NCBI RefSeq assembly: GCF_003160695.1
Contig: NZ_QGDD01000004.1
Location: 124,001-188,000 of the forward strand
Direction of reading: 5' to 3'
DNA length: 64,000 nt
Source: Nocardioides silvaticus
GTDB lineage: Bacteria; Actinomycetota; Actinomycetes; Propionibacteriales; Nocardioidaceae
Of the stretch, positions 22,698-30,732 are shown piece by piece; position 1 is the first letter of the stretch; the number at the start of each line of letters is the position of its first letter. The position numbers were made by a program, and so were the translations under genes. A model generated the notes under the pieces. The model had not been told where the DNA came from. It searched no databases and saw only the letters and a program-made list of their open reading frames with translations.

Positions 22698-23741
22698 TCA
22701 GAAGGAATCCACTCCGATGGGCTCGTCCGACAGGTCGGTCTGGTCGACCTGGGGGCCGACACCGAGCTTCTCGAGGATCTTCTTCTCGAGCTCGTTGGCG
22801 AGGTCGGGGTTGTCGACAAGGAACTGGCGGGCGTTCTCCTTGCCCTGGCCGAGCTGGTCGCCCTCGTAGGTGTACCAGGCGCCGGCCTTGCGGATCATGC
22901 CCGCCTCGACGCCCACGTCGATCAGGCTGCCCTCGCGGCTGATGCCCTTGCCGTACATGATGTCGAACTCGGCCTGCTTGAACGGCGGGGCCACCTTGTT
23001 CTTCACGACCTTGATCCGGGTGCGGTTGCCGACCATGTCGGTGCCGTCCTTGAGGGTCTCGATGCGGCGCACGTCGAGCCGGACCGACGAGTAGAACTTC
23101 AGCGCCCGACCACCGGTGGTGGTCTCGGGCGAGCCGAACATGACGCCGATCTTCTCGCGCAGCTGGTTGATGAAGATCATCGTGGTGCCGGAGTTGTTGA
23201 GGGCGCCGGTCATCTTGCGCAGCGCCTGGCTCATCAGCCGGGCCTGGAGGCCGACGTGGCTGTCGCCCATCTCGCCCTCGATCTCGGCGCGGGGCACGAG
23301 CGCGGCGACCGAGTCGACCACGATCAGGCTGAGCGCGCCGGAGCGGATCAGCATGTCGGCGATCTCGAGCGCCTGCTCACCCGAGTCGGGCTGGGAGACG
23401 AGGAGCGCATCGGTGTCGACGCCGAGCGCCTTGGCGTAGTCGGGGTCGAGCGCGTGCTCGGCGTCGATGAACGCCACGATGCCGCCCTGCGCCTGGGCAC
23501 TGGCCACGGCGTGCAGGGCGACGGTCGTCTTGCCGCTGGACTCGGGACCGTAGATCTCGACGACCCGGCCGCGCGGCAGCCCGCCGACGCCGAGCGCCAC
23601 GTCGAGCGCGATCGAGCCGGTGGGGATCACTTCCAGCGGGGCACGCGAGTCGTCGCCGAGGCGCATGACCGAGCCCTTGCCGTACTGCTTCTCGATGTTG
23701 AGCAGCGCTGTGTCGAGCGCCTTGAGGCGGTCATCCGCCAT
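22698..23741 (-). CDS. recA: Recombinase RecA
   Basis: The 347-residue protein is a complete RecA. It has Walker [10 protein letters not shown] (65-73), the L1 and L2 DNA-binding loops ([30 protein letters not shown]) and a C-terminal acidic tail ending in IGVDSF. It forms filaments on ssDNA for strand exchange and triggers LexA self-cleavage. No intein is present. I chose the ATG at 23741; a GTG at 23750 is an alternative. It heads a long minus-strand gene run and has an SOS box about 160 nt upstream. Confidence 0.98.
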   Translation of the reverse strand: MADDRLKALDTALLNIEKQYGKGSVMRLGDDSRAPLEVIPTGSIALDVALGVGGLPRGRVVEIYGPESSGKTTVALHAVASAQAQGGIVAFIDAEHALDPDYAKALGVDTDALLVSQPDSGEQALEIADMLIRSGALSLIVVDSVAALVPRAEIEGEMGDSHVGLQARLMSQALRKMTGALNNSGTTMIFINQLREKIGVMFGSPETTTGGRALKFYSSVRLDVRRIETLKDGTDMVGNRTRIKVVKNKVAPPFKQAEFDIMYGKGISREGSLIDVGVEAGMIRKAGAWYTYEGDQLGQGKENARQFLVDNPDLANELEKKILEKLGVGPQVDQTDLSDEPIGVDSF

Positions 23742-23891
23742 GTCCCTCACGTCCTTCGTCTGGTGGTCGAGCCAGGTACATCGGCGACGTTAGGACGGGG
23801 GTCCGACACAGCCTGGTCAGCCGGGTCGGGGTTGTGGAGCATCCGCCGGTACGTCGTACCTGTGGACGACTGGTGGGTCGTCGTACCGGAA

Positions 23892-23897
23892 AACCTA
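23892..23897 (-). promoter_or_regulatory. -10 box of recA
   Basis: Minus-strand TAGGTT begins one base after the SOS box, giving a predicted start near 23885 and a 5' UTR of about 144 nt. The box-to-hexamer arrangement mirrors that of the small SOS gene at 5613. Confidence 0.55.
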
Positions 23898-23898
23898 G

Positions 23899-23914
23899 AC
23901 GAACACCTGTTCGA
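23899..23914 (-). promoter_or_regulatory. LexA (SOS) box of recA
   Basis: Minus-strand TCGAACAGGTGTTCGT matches TCGAAC-N4-GTTCGA at all but the last base and is placed as expected for an autoregulated recA promoter. The spacer AGGT equals that of the box at 5587-5602. Confidence 0.9.
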
Positions 23915-23940
23915 AGCGATGCAGGAGGTGCGGCGTGTCG

Positions 23941-25203
23941 CTAGCCGGCGAGGATCCGGGCCCGGGCCGCGCAGCCGGCGACGCCGAACGCCAGCGCCAG
24001 GGTGACCAGCGCCAGCATCGGGTAGCCGGCCAGGTCGACGACCAGCCCGGCGACCGCTCCGGCGGCGGCGGCGGTCAGGCCCATGACGAGGTCGGAACTT
24101 CCCTGCACGTCGGTGCGCACCTCGAGCGGCGCGTGCTCGGCGACCATCGTCGAGGCCGACACCATCGCCAGCGACCAGCCGACGCCCAGCAGGAACAGCC
24201 CGGCGGTGACCTGCCACGACATCCCCTGCGGCGAGGAGGCGCACAGCAGCAGTGCGACCACCAGGACGAACCCGCCGCTGCCGAGCACGACGGCGCGGCC
24301 GAGGCGGTCGGCGAGCATGCCGACGAGCGGGGAGAAGGCGAACATCCCGAGCACGTGGACGCTGATCACGAGCCCGATGACGTCGAGCTCGGCACCGCCG
24401 TGCTCCATGTGCAGCGGCGTCATCACCATGACGCTGATCATCGTGGCGTGCGCCAGCGCCAGCCCGGCGATCGCGAAGCCCAGCACCGGCCGCTCGCGCA
24501 CGGCCTGCCAGGCTCGGGACGCCGACGAGCCGGCGGCGACGTGCCCCACGTCGACACGCTGCGCGTGCTCACGCGCGAGCAGCAGCGGGTCGGGCCGGAG
24601 CATGAGGAACGCGACGAGCGCGGCCGCGAGCATGCCGAAGGCGCCTAGCGCGAACGGCCCGGTCAGCTCGGGGATGTCGACGGCGTCGGCGAACGCACCG
24701 GCCGGTCCGGTGAGGTTCGGCCCGAGGACGGCGCCGATCGTGGTCGCCCAGACCACCAGCGACAGCGACCGCCCGCGGTTGCTGTCGTCGGCGAGGTCGG
24801 TGGCGGCGAAGCGGGCGGCGCTGTTGGCCGAGGTGCCCGCGCCGAGGAGCACCGCGCCGAGCAGGAGCAGCGCCATCGACTCCACGACGCCCGACAGCAC
24901 CGCCAGACCGCCACCGGCCGCGCCGAGCAGGTAGCCGGTCACCAGTCCCACCCGTCGCCCTCGCCGCGCCATGACCGCCGCGAGGAGGAACGAGATGACG
25001 GCAGCACCCAGCACCTGCGCGGTCTGCGCCAGCCCCGACATCGCCTCGGAACCGGACAGGTCGCGCGCGAGCAGCGAGGCCGTGGCGATGCCGATCGTGA
25101 TGCCGAGCGCGCCGACGGCCTGGGTGAGCACCAGCACCCGGACGGTGCGGCGCTGGACCACCGCAGCGTCGACCGCCGGCACGACCCGCGGGGTCGAGGT
25201 CAT
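23941..25203 (-). CDS. MFS transporter
   Basis: The 420-residue protein has twelve predicted membrane segments. MFS landmarks are MARRGRRVGLVTGYLLGA (loop 2-3 type motif) and GMLADRLGRAVVLGSGG (loop 8-9). It resembles drug or metabolite efflux members, but the substrate is not readable. The ATG overlaps the DUF3046 stop by 4 nt, so DinB, DUF3046 and MFS form an operon upstream of recA. The recA promoter begins right after its stop, so read-through into recA is possible. Confidence 0.85.
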   Translation of the reverse strand: MTSTPRVVPAVDAAVVQRRTVRVLVLTQAVGALGITIGIATASLLARDLSGSEAMSGLAQTAQVLGAAVISFLLAAVMARRGRRVGLVTGYLLGAAGGGLAVLSGVVESMALLLLGAVLLGAGTSANSAARFAATDLADDSNRGRSLSLVVWATTIGAVLGPNLTGPAGAFADAVDIPELTGPFALGAFGMLAAALVAFLMLRPDPLLLAREHAQRVDVGHVAAGSSASRAWQAVRERPVLGFAIAGLALAHATMISVMVMTPLHMEHGGAELDVIGLVISVHVLGMFAFSPLVGMLADRLGRAVVLGSGGFVLVVALLLCASSPQGMSWQVTAGLFLLGVGWSLAMVSASTMVAEHAPLEVRTDVQGSSDLVMGLTAAAAGAVAGLVVDLAGYPMLALVTLALAFGVAGCAARARILAG

Positions 25204-25394
25204 CGTTCGCTCGCCGGCAGGCCGAGCGCCTCCCACACGGCGGCCCACACCTGCTTGGGCGGGACGCCGGCCTCGAGGGCCTCGGCCGGCGTCCGGTGGT
25301 CGAGCTCGCCGAGCACCTGCTGCTCGGCCCAGGTGCGGGAGTAGGCCCGGCCGAGGTGGTGGTCGAGCCGCTGCCAGAGCTCGGTGTGCCTCAT
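25200..25394 (-). CDS. DUF3046 protein
   Basis: The 64-residue protein (MRHTELWQRLDHHLG, then GVPPKQVWAAVWEALGLPASER) is a typical DUF3046 member, a small actinobacterial family found near recA. No activity is known. It overlaps both neighbours by 4 nt (ATGA on each side). Confidence 0.9.
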   Translation of the reverse strand: MRHTELWQRLDHHLGRAYSRTWAEQQVLGELDHRTPAEALEAGVPPKQVWAAVWEALGLPASER

Positions 25395-25945
25395 CCGGTC
25401 GCCCCGGGCGCCCCGACCCAGCGCACGTCCCAGAGGTGGTGCACCACGTCGTGCAGGTGGTAGCGGCCGAGGGTCTCGACCGTGAAGACACTCCCGTTGC
25501 TGCGGGTGCCGCGCCGGTCCCAGGCCTCTCCCGCCACGCCGTCGTACGACGCCGCGACCGCCTCTGCGGCGGCCAGCAGCTCGGGCGCGACCTGCTCGGG
25601 CCGCTGCAGGTCGTAGCGCTCGGCGACCGCGGTCTCGTCCTGGTCCCAGTTCTCGAACGTGGGGTCGTCCTCGGTCAGCATCAGCGCGACCCGCCCGGAG
25701 AACATGCGGTGCACGTCGCGGACGTGCGCGGCGTACTCCGTCGGCGACCACACCGTCGGCTCCGGCCGGCGGCTCGCCTCCGGCGTCGCGAGCACGCGCT
25801 GCCAGGCGTCGGCGTTGTCGCGGAGCAGCGCGCCGAGGTCGGCGCGGTCGACCGCGCCGGCGTCGAGCCCGCACTCCGGGCAGGACCGGTCGAGGACCCA
25901 GGTCCAGTCCTTGGTGTCAGGGGCGATCTGCGGGCTCGAGGTCAC
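25391..25945 (-). CDS. DinB-superfamily protein
   Basis: The 184-residue protein has the four-helix DinB pattern with metal-site histidines in YAAHVRDVHRMF (about residues 90-101) and HLHDVVHHLWDVRW near the C-terminus, plus an N-terminal CPECGLD segment. In actinobacteria this superfamily includes mycothiol-dependent isomerases and thiol transferases; the reaction is not assigned. The GTG at 25945 has GGGAGG 9 nt upstream, better than the ATG at 25954. First gene of the DinB-DUF3046-MFS operon. Confidence 0.8.
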   Translation of the reverse strand: MTSSPQIAPDTKDWTWVLDRSCPECGLDAGAVDRADLGALLRDNADAWQRVLATPEASRRPEPTVWSPTEYAAHVRDVHRMFSGRVALMLTEDDPTFENWDQDETAVAERYDLQRPEQVAPELLAAAEAVAASYDGVAGEAWDRRGTRSNGSVFTVETLGRYHLHDVVHHLWDVRWVGAPGATG

Positions 25946-26021
25946 GAGGCACATCCTCCCAACCCGCGCCGACAGCCGCGACGGCAATCCCGCCAGCGAG
26001 GCGTGAAGGACTGCCAGTTCG

Positions 26022-27065
26022 CTACGCGGAGTCGCAGATCCCGCGCAGGTGCGAGCTGTACTGGACGATCCGCACCGGACCCACGAAGAGGGGCGCGCAG
26101 GTCTCGCTCGTCAGCTCGCGGCGCTGGACCCCGTCGTCGGTGCCGTTGCCGAAGCACCAGTCGTAGTAGGCGTAGACCTCGTGGGTCTCGTCGCCCACGT
26201 GGACGCGGAGCGTGATCGCCGTGTCGCCGAAGTAGTCGTCGACACAGTTCTTCGGCCGGTCCGGCCCGGTGCCGGGTGGCGCGCCCTGGAGGCCGGCGAG
26301 CAGCGCAGCCGCGTCGGCCCCTTCCGCCCGCCACGATCCCATCAGCGCCGGGTCGGCCGGCCCGAGCGTCCGCGAGTACTGGCAGACCGAGATCGAGTCG
26401 GCCTCGCCGACCCCCGTGATGTCGTGGGGCTCCGGACGGACGAACTCTGCCGCCTGGACCGGAGAGGTCGGCTCGCAGCCGTTGTGGTCGACGGAGAAAC
26501 GACGCGCCGACGCGACGATCTGGTCCACGAGGTCTGCGTCCCCCTGGGCGGCGAGCGCGCGGACGCGGACGTCGCCGACGGACCGGATCGCGAGCGTCCA
26601 GCCGCCGTCGGTCAACGTCCGGTCCTCCGAACCGTCGTCCGGCTCCAGGACGACGTGGGTCGCCCACAGTGCCTCCGGCGCGGGCCCGAACTCCTCGGGA
26701 CGGTCCTCGCCGGTCTCCTGGCAACCGATGGCGAGCTCGGCGCCACTGGCCGGGTCGAGGTCGTAGTACGGCTCCGGCACCGGCGGGTCGTCGTCCGGGT
26801 CGTAGCCGGCGCACCAGTCGCCACCCGGCTCGTAGGCGTGGCCCCAGGCGGTGGGCACCTGGACGGCGACGTCGCGCCAGGAGACCCACCCGAAGCCGTC
26901 GTCCGGCTCGGGCAGCCGGTCGGTCGCGTCGGTCCCGTAGGTCCCGTCGGTTCCGTCGGCAGCGGGCGGGTCGTCGGAACCGCCGGAGGACTGGTCGCCG
27001 CAGCCGACCAACGCCGTCGTCAGCAGCAGGGTCGCCGTCGCGATCGCCCACCGGGTGCGCTTCAT
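26022..27065 (-). CDS. Secreted lipoprotein of unknown function
   Basis: The 347-residue protein has a lipoprotein signal peptide with lipobox LVGC at about residues 18-21, then a low-complexity Asp/Gly/Thr spacer. Two similar halves follow with paired cysteines (GGDWCAGYDPDDD, IGCQETGED, SVCQYSRTLG, NCVDDYFGD, TCAPLF). It is anchored outside the membrane. I do not recognise a family. Confidence 0.75.
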   Translation of the reverse strand: MKRTRWAIATATLLLTTALVGCGDQSSGGSDDPPAADGTDGTYGTDATDRLPEPDDGFGWVSWRDVAVQVPTAWGHAYEPGGDWCAGYDPDDDPPVPEPYYDLDPASGAELAIGCQETGEDRPEEFGPAPEALWATHVVLEPDDGSEDRTLTDGGWTLAIRSVGDVRVRALAAQGDADLVDQIVASARRFSVDHNGCEPTSPVQAAEFVRPEPHDITGVGEADSISVCQYSRTLGPADPALMGSWRAEGADAAALLAGLQGAPPGTGPDRPKNCVDDYFGDTAITLRVHVGDETHEVYAYYDWCFGNGTDDGVQRRELTSETCAPLFVGPVRIVQYSSHLRGICDSA

Positions 27066-27211
27066 GGTGGTACGACGGTAGCGACGCCCGGCGGGTTCCG
27101 CGGCAGGATCGCCCGTGTCGATCCTGGAGCGGTCGGGCGTGGAGCGACCGGTCGTCCAGGCCCGGCAGCAGCCCGGCAGCCGCTTCCTCACGCCGCAGAC
27201 CGCGACCGACG
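27066..27211. other. Intergenic region downstream of DUF6069
   Basis: No gene is apparent between the lipoprotein start and the hairpin at 27212-27243. It should contain the lipoprotein promoter on the minus strand; a TACCGT hexamer 9 nt before the ATG is the only candidate I see. Confidence 0.35.
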
Positions 27212-27243
27212 ACGGTCCCGCCGGCAGGGGCCGGCGGGACCGT
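27212..27243 (-). terminator. Terminator hairpin of the DUF6069 gene
   Basis: A perfect 14-bp stem ACGGTCCCGCCGGC/GCCGGCGGGACCGT with the tetraloop AGGG lies 72 nt past the DUF6069 stop. No T run follows on the minus strand. Confidence 0.75.
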
Positions 27244-27315
27244 TGTACGCCGGGGAGACCGTCGCCCGGGTCGACCGCGTGCTCCCCGCTGCGCAGGTCG
27301 TCGAAGCGTGTCCAC

Positions 27316-27762
27316 CTAGCCGCGATTGGTCGCGAGACGACCGGCGACCACGGGGACCACGATCGCGGCGGCGACGACGTGAGCCGCGATGAGGGTGGCG
27401 GCGGACGCGACGTCGAAGCCGAAGGTCAGGTCGGGGACGAAGGACAGGACCGTCAGCGCGACGGCGGTGCGGACGAAGGTGCGTCGCGGCCGGCGGGCCG
27501 TGCGGCCCATGACGGCAGCGATCCCCACGCCGATGAGCGAGAAGACCAGCGTCAGCTGCGGGAAGGCGACGACCGGGATGCTCTCGCCGGTGTGGTCGGC
27601 GAACGAGACACCGGCGGCCGAGGCGACGACGGCGACGACGGTGGTGGCGACCGCGGCGACGGCGCCGGCGGCGACGCCGTGGCGCCAGACGGTGGGACGG
27701 GCCGGGGTCGCCTCGTGGGTGGTGGTCGAGGTCGGGGCCTGGGTGGTGGTGATGGTGCTCAT
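27316..27762 (-). CDS. DUF6069 membrane protein
   Basis: The 148-residue protein has a Thr-rich cytoplasmic start (MSTITTTQAPTSTTTHE) and four predicted membrane segments with the conserved PVVAFPQLTLVFSLIGVGIAAVM stretch of the DUF6069 family. The function is unknown. AGGAG stands 6 nt before the ATG. Monocistronic. Confidence 0.75.
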   Translation of the reverse strand: MSTITTTQAPTSTTTHEATPARPTVWRHGVAAGAVAAVATTVVAVVASAAGVSFADHTGESIPVVAFPQLTLVFSLIGVGIAAVMGRTARRPRRTFVRTAVALTVLSFVPDLTFGFDVASAATLIAAHVVAAAIVVPVVAGRLATNRG

Positions 27763-27874
27763 GTCGTGCTCCTGGAGGTTCGGCGCGGGCCGCCCTGTGC
27801 GGCCTGCTCACACCTCCTCCACGAAGACCCCCGGCCGGATCCGACAGGTTCGCGGATGAACTCTTCGAGCCCGA

Positions 27875-29308
27875 CTACCTCCGGGCCTCCACCGCCAGCC
27901 AGGCGGCCACGCGCACGTCGGGGTCGTCGAGGTCGCGGTCGAGAGCGGACGCGATCGCGTCGAGCCGGTTGCGCACCGTGTTGCGGTGCAGGCCGAGCTC
28001 ATCGGCGACCTTGAGCCGCGACCCGTGGTGGCGCAGGAACGCCGAGAGGGTGGCGACCTGGGTGTCGTCGAGCGGGGCCAGGAACGACGCCGAGAACGCG
28101 GCGGCTACGTCGTCGTCGAGCAGGCCCACCGGCCCCTCGCGGACCAGCCGGTCCCAGTGCACGACCGGTTCCGCCGCCGTCGCCCGCGCGAGCGCCCGGC
28201 CCGCCGCGAGAGGCGTCTCCCCCACCCCGACCCGCAGCCCCGCGGCGGCCAGCGTGCCGGCGAGACGGGTCGACCGCGTCGTCGCGCAGAACGCCCAGAG
28301 CTCGTCGTCGACCGGCGCGGCCAGCACCCTGACCCGCTCCAGCGACGCCAGCGCGTCGTCCAGCGCGTCGATCGGGCCGGCCGCGCGCAGCACCCGGCCG
28401 CGACGCGGAACCGGCGGCGCGTCGACCGCTCCGGCCAGCAGGGCCGCCGCGTCGGCGTCCCCCGACGCCAGCAGCTCGAGCACCGTGCGTCGCACTCGTC
28501 GCCCGGCCTCTCGGTCGGAGCGCTCCTGCTCGGCGACCAGGCCGAGGACGGCGACCGCGGTGGTCACCGCGCTACGCCGCACCCCGGACGCGCGGCCGGC
28601 CATCACCGCGCCGAGGTAGCCGACGGGCCGGTCCCGCAGTCCGACCGGCACCAGGAGCGTGGTGACCAGCTCGTCGCCGTACGTCGAGGCGGCGCGCAGC
28701 CCCTGCGGCCGGATCCGCGCCAGCACTTCCCGCGCCTCGTCGAGGTCGGCCTGCTCGCGGCGCGGGCCGCGCGGCTCCTGCACGACGCGGCCGTCCGGCG
28801 CCAGCAGGAAGGTGGCGCCGTCGAGCAGCCGGGCCAGCTCCGTCACCACGCCGACCGACGGCTCGTTGCGCGTGGCGGCGGCGGTCAGCCGGCGCTGGGC
28901 TTCCATCGCCAGCCGCGACTCCGCGTCCTCGCGGGCCTGGATCAGCCGCGCAGCGGCCCTGCTGATCGCGACGAACGTCGTCGCCGGCGGCACGACGACC
29001 AGGTTGAGCCCGTGCTCCTCACAGGCCCGCCGCAGCCCGGCCGGCACCCGCTCGTGGGTCAGGCCGACCCCGAGAGCGAGGCCGACGACTCCCGCCTCGG
29101 CCAGCCGCCCGACGTACCCCCGCCACTGGCTCCGCCAGCCCTTGGTCGCCAGCCCGGTGGTGAGCAGGAGCTCACCGCCCTCGAGGAACGGCGCAGGGTC
29201 GGCGAGCTCGCTGGTGGCGACCCACCGGACCTCTGCGTCCGGACGCGGCAGGTGCACCGGCTCGAGAGCGAGCTCGGGCTGCGCGAGCAGCTGGGCGACG
29301 TCGACCAC
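27875..29308 (-). CDS. PucR-family transcriptional regulator
   Basis: The 477-residue protein has an N-terminal PucR-type sensor domain (about 1-120), a central GGDEF-like region and a C-terminal helix-turn-helix (LSAFLRHHGSRLKVADELGLHRNTVRNRLDAI). PucR regulators often respond to amine or purine catabolites. It is divergent from gabT with a 85-nt gap that holds two inverted repeats, so it most likely controls GABA use. The GTG at 29308 is the best start; no clear ribosome site is present. Confidence 0.85.
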   Translation of the reverse strand: MVDVAQLLAQPELALEPVHLPRPDAEVRWVATSELADPAPFLEGGELLLTTGLATKGWRSQWRGYVGRLAEAGVVGLALGVGLTHERVPAGLRRACEEHGLNLVVVPPATTFVAISRAAARLIQAREDAESRLAMEAQRRLTAAATRNEPSVGVVTELARLLDGATFLLAPDGRVVQEPRGPRREQADLDEAREVLARIRPQGLRAASTYGDELVTTLLVPVGLRDRPVGYLGAVMAGRASGVRRSAVTTAVAVLGLVAEQERSDREAGRRVRRTVLELLASGDADAAALLAGAVDAPPVPRRGRVLRAAGPIDALDDALASLERVRVLAAPVDDELWAFCATTRSTRLAGTLAAAGLRVGVGETPLAAGRALARATAAEPVVHWDRLVREGPVGLLDDDVAAAFSASFLAPLDDTQVATLSAFLRHHGSRLKVADELGLHRNTVRNRLDAIASALDRDLDDPDVRVAAWLAVEARR

Positions 29309-29326
29309 CGCGCCATGTTCGCACAG

Positions 29327-29361
29327 CAACCGACTTGAGGTTGTGCAGATCGGACATCCGA
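29327..29361. promoter_or_regulatory. Two candidate PucR operators in the gab divergent region
   Basis: CAACC-N7-GGTTG (29327-29343) and the palindrome TCGGACATCCGA (29350-29361) lie between the pucR-like and gabT starts. Either could bind the divergent regulator; neither is tested. Confidence 0.5.
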
Positions 29362-29380
29362 CAGTTGCGCTCGACAGGAC

Positions 29381-29386
29381 TAGCGT
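29381..29386 (+). promoter_or_regulatory. -10 box for leaderless gabT
   Basis: TAGCGT stands 7 nt before the gabT ATG at 29394, and no Shine-Dalgarno sequence is present. Confidence 0.55.
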
Positions 29387-29393
29387 CGGCCCC

Positions 29394-30731
29394 ATGACCG
29401 ACCACGTCACCGGAGGCCCCGGACTCCCGCAGGAGCGTCGCCTCGTCACGGCCGTCCCAGGCCCCGAGTCCACCGCCCTCCAGGCGCGCAAGATCGCCGC
29501 CGTCGCGCCCGGCGTCGGCACCACCCTGCCGGTCTACACGGTCGCCGCCGGCGGCGGCGTGATCGTCGACGTCGACGGCAACTCGCTCATCGACCTCGGC
29601 TCCGGCATCGCCGTGACGTCGGTCGGCAACAGCGCTCCGCGTGTGGTCGAGGCCGTCACCGCGCAGGTGGAGTCGTTCACGCACACCTGCTTCATGATCA
29701 CGCCGTACGACGGCTACGTGCGTGTCGCCGAGGCGCTCAACCGGCTCACCCCCGGCACCCACGAGAAGCGCACCGCACTCTTCAACTCCGGCGCTGAGGC
29801 CGTCGAGAACGCGGTGAAGATCGCCCGCGCCGCCACCTTGCGCCAGGGCGTCGCCGTGTTCGACCACGCCTACCACGGCCGCACGAACCTGACGATGGCG
29901 ATGACCGCCAAGAACATGCCCTACAAGCACGGCTTCGGCCCGTTCGCGTCCGAGGTCTACCGGGCGCCGCTCTCCTACCCGTTCCGCGACGGCGGGCTCA
30001 GCGGGGAGGAGGCCGCCCGTCGCGCCATCGACGTGCTCGACAAGCAGGTCGGCGCCGGCAACCTGGCGGCCGTCGTCATCGAGCCGATCCAGGGCGAGGG
30101 CGGGTTCATCGCGCCCGCCGACGGGTTCCTGCCGGCGCTCGCGGAGTGGTGCCGCGCCAGCGGCATCGTGTTCGTCGCCGACGAGGTGCAGACCGGGTTC
30201 GCCCGCACCGGCGACCTGTTCGCGTGCGACCACGAGGGCGTCGTGCCCGACCTGATCGTCACCGCCAAGGGCATCGCTGGCGGCCTGCCGCTCGCCGCGG
30301 TGACCGGGCGCGCCGAGATCATGGACGCCCCGCACGTCGGCGGCCTCGGCGGCACGTACGGCGGCAACCCGCTCGCGTGCGCCGCTGCGCTGGCCGTCAT
30401 CGAGACCATCGAGGCCGACGGCCTCGTCGACCGCGCCCGCGCGATCGGCAAGACCATGCTCGACCGGCTGCACGCCTTCGGCGACGACCGCATCGGTGAC
30501 GTCCGCGGCCGGGGCGCGATGATGGCCGTCGAGCTGGTGAAGCCCGGCACCACCGAGCCGGACCCCGAGCTCACCCGGACGGTCGCCACCGCGGCGCACG
30601 CCGAGGGCGTCGTCGTGCTGACCTGCGGCACCTACGGCAACGTGCTCCGTTTCCTGCCGCCGCTCGCGATCCCGGACCACCTCCTGACCGAGGCGTTCGA
30701 CGTCCTCCAACAGGTGTTCGAGGAGCACTGA
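29394..30731 (+). CDS. gabT: 4-aminobutyrate aminotransferase
   Basis: The 445-residue class III aminotransferase moves the amino group of GABA to 2-oxoglutarate, giving succinate semialdehyde. The PLP lysine is K292 in VTAKGIAGGLP; NSGAEAVENAVKIAR and DEVQTGFARTG are also present. gabD follows after 1 nt, so semialdehyde is passed on directly. Related diamine or beta-alanine aminotransferases cannot be fully excluded by motif alone. Control is probably by the divergent PucR regulator. Confidence 0.9.
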   Translation: MTDHVTGGPGLPQERRLVTAVPGPESTALQARKIAAVAPGVGTTLPVYTVAAGGGVIVDVDGNSLIDLGSGIAVTSVGNSAPRVVEAVTAQVESFTHTCFMITPYDGYVRVAEALNRLTPGTHEKRTALFNSGAEAVENAVKIARAATLRQGVAVFDHAYHGRTNLTMAMTAKNMPYKHGFGPFASEVYRAPLSYPFRDGGLSGEEAARRAIDVLDKQVGAGNLAAVVIEPIQGEGGFIAPADGFLPALAEWCRASGIVFVADEVQTGFARTGDLFACDHEGVVPDLIVTAKGIAGGLPLAAVTGRAEIMDAPHVGGLGGTYGGNPLACAAALAVIETIEADGLVDRARAIGKTMLDRLHAFGDDRIGDVRGRGAMMAVELVKPGTTEPDPELTRTVATAAHAEGVVVLTCGTYGNVLRFLPPLAIPDHLLTEAFDVLQQVFEEH

Positions 30732-30732
30732 G

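Noticed and set aside
30706..30721. TCCAACAGGTGTTCGA, one mismatch from an SOS box, 11 nt upstream of gabD
   Set aside because: It lies inside the last codons of gabT and encodes conserved-looking residues, and gabT/gabD have no reason to be damage-induced. The intact recA-like spacer is probably chance.
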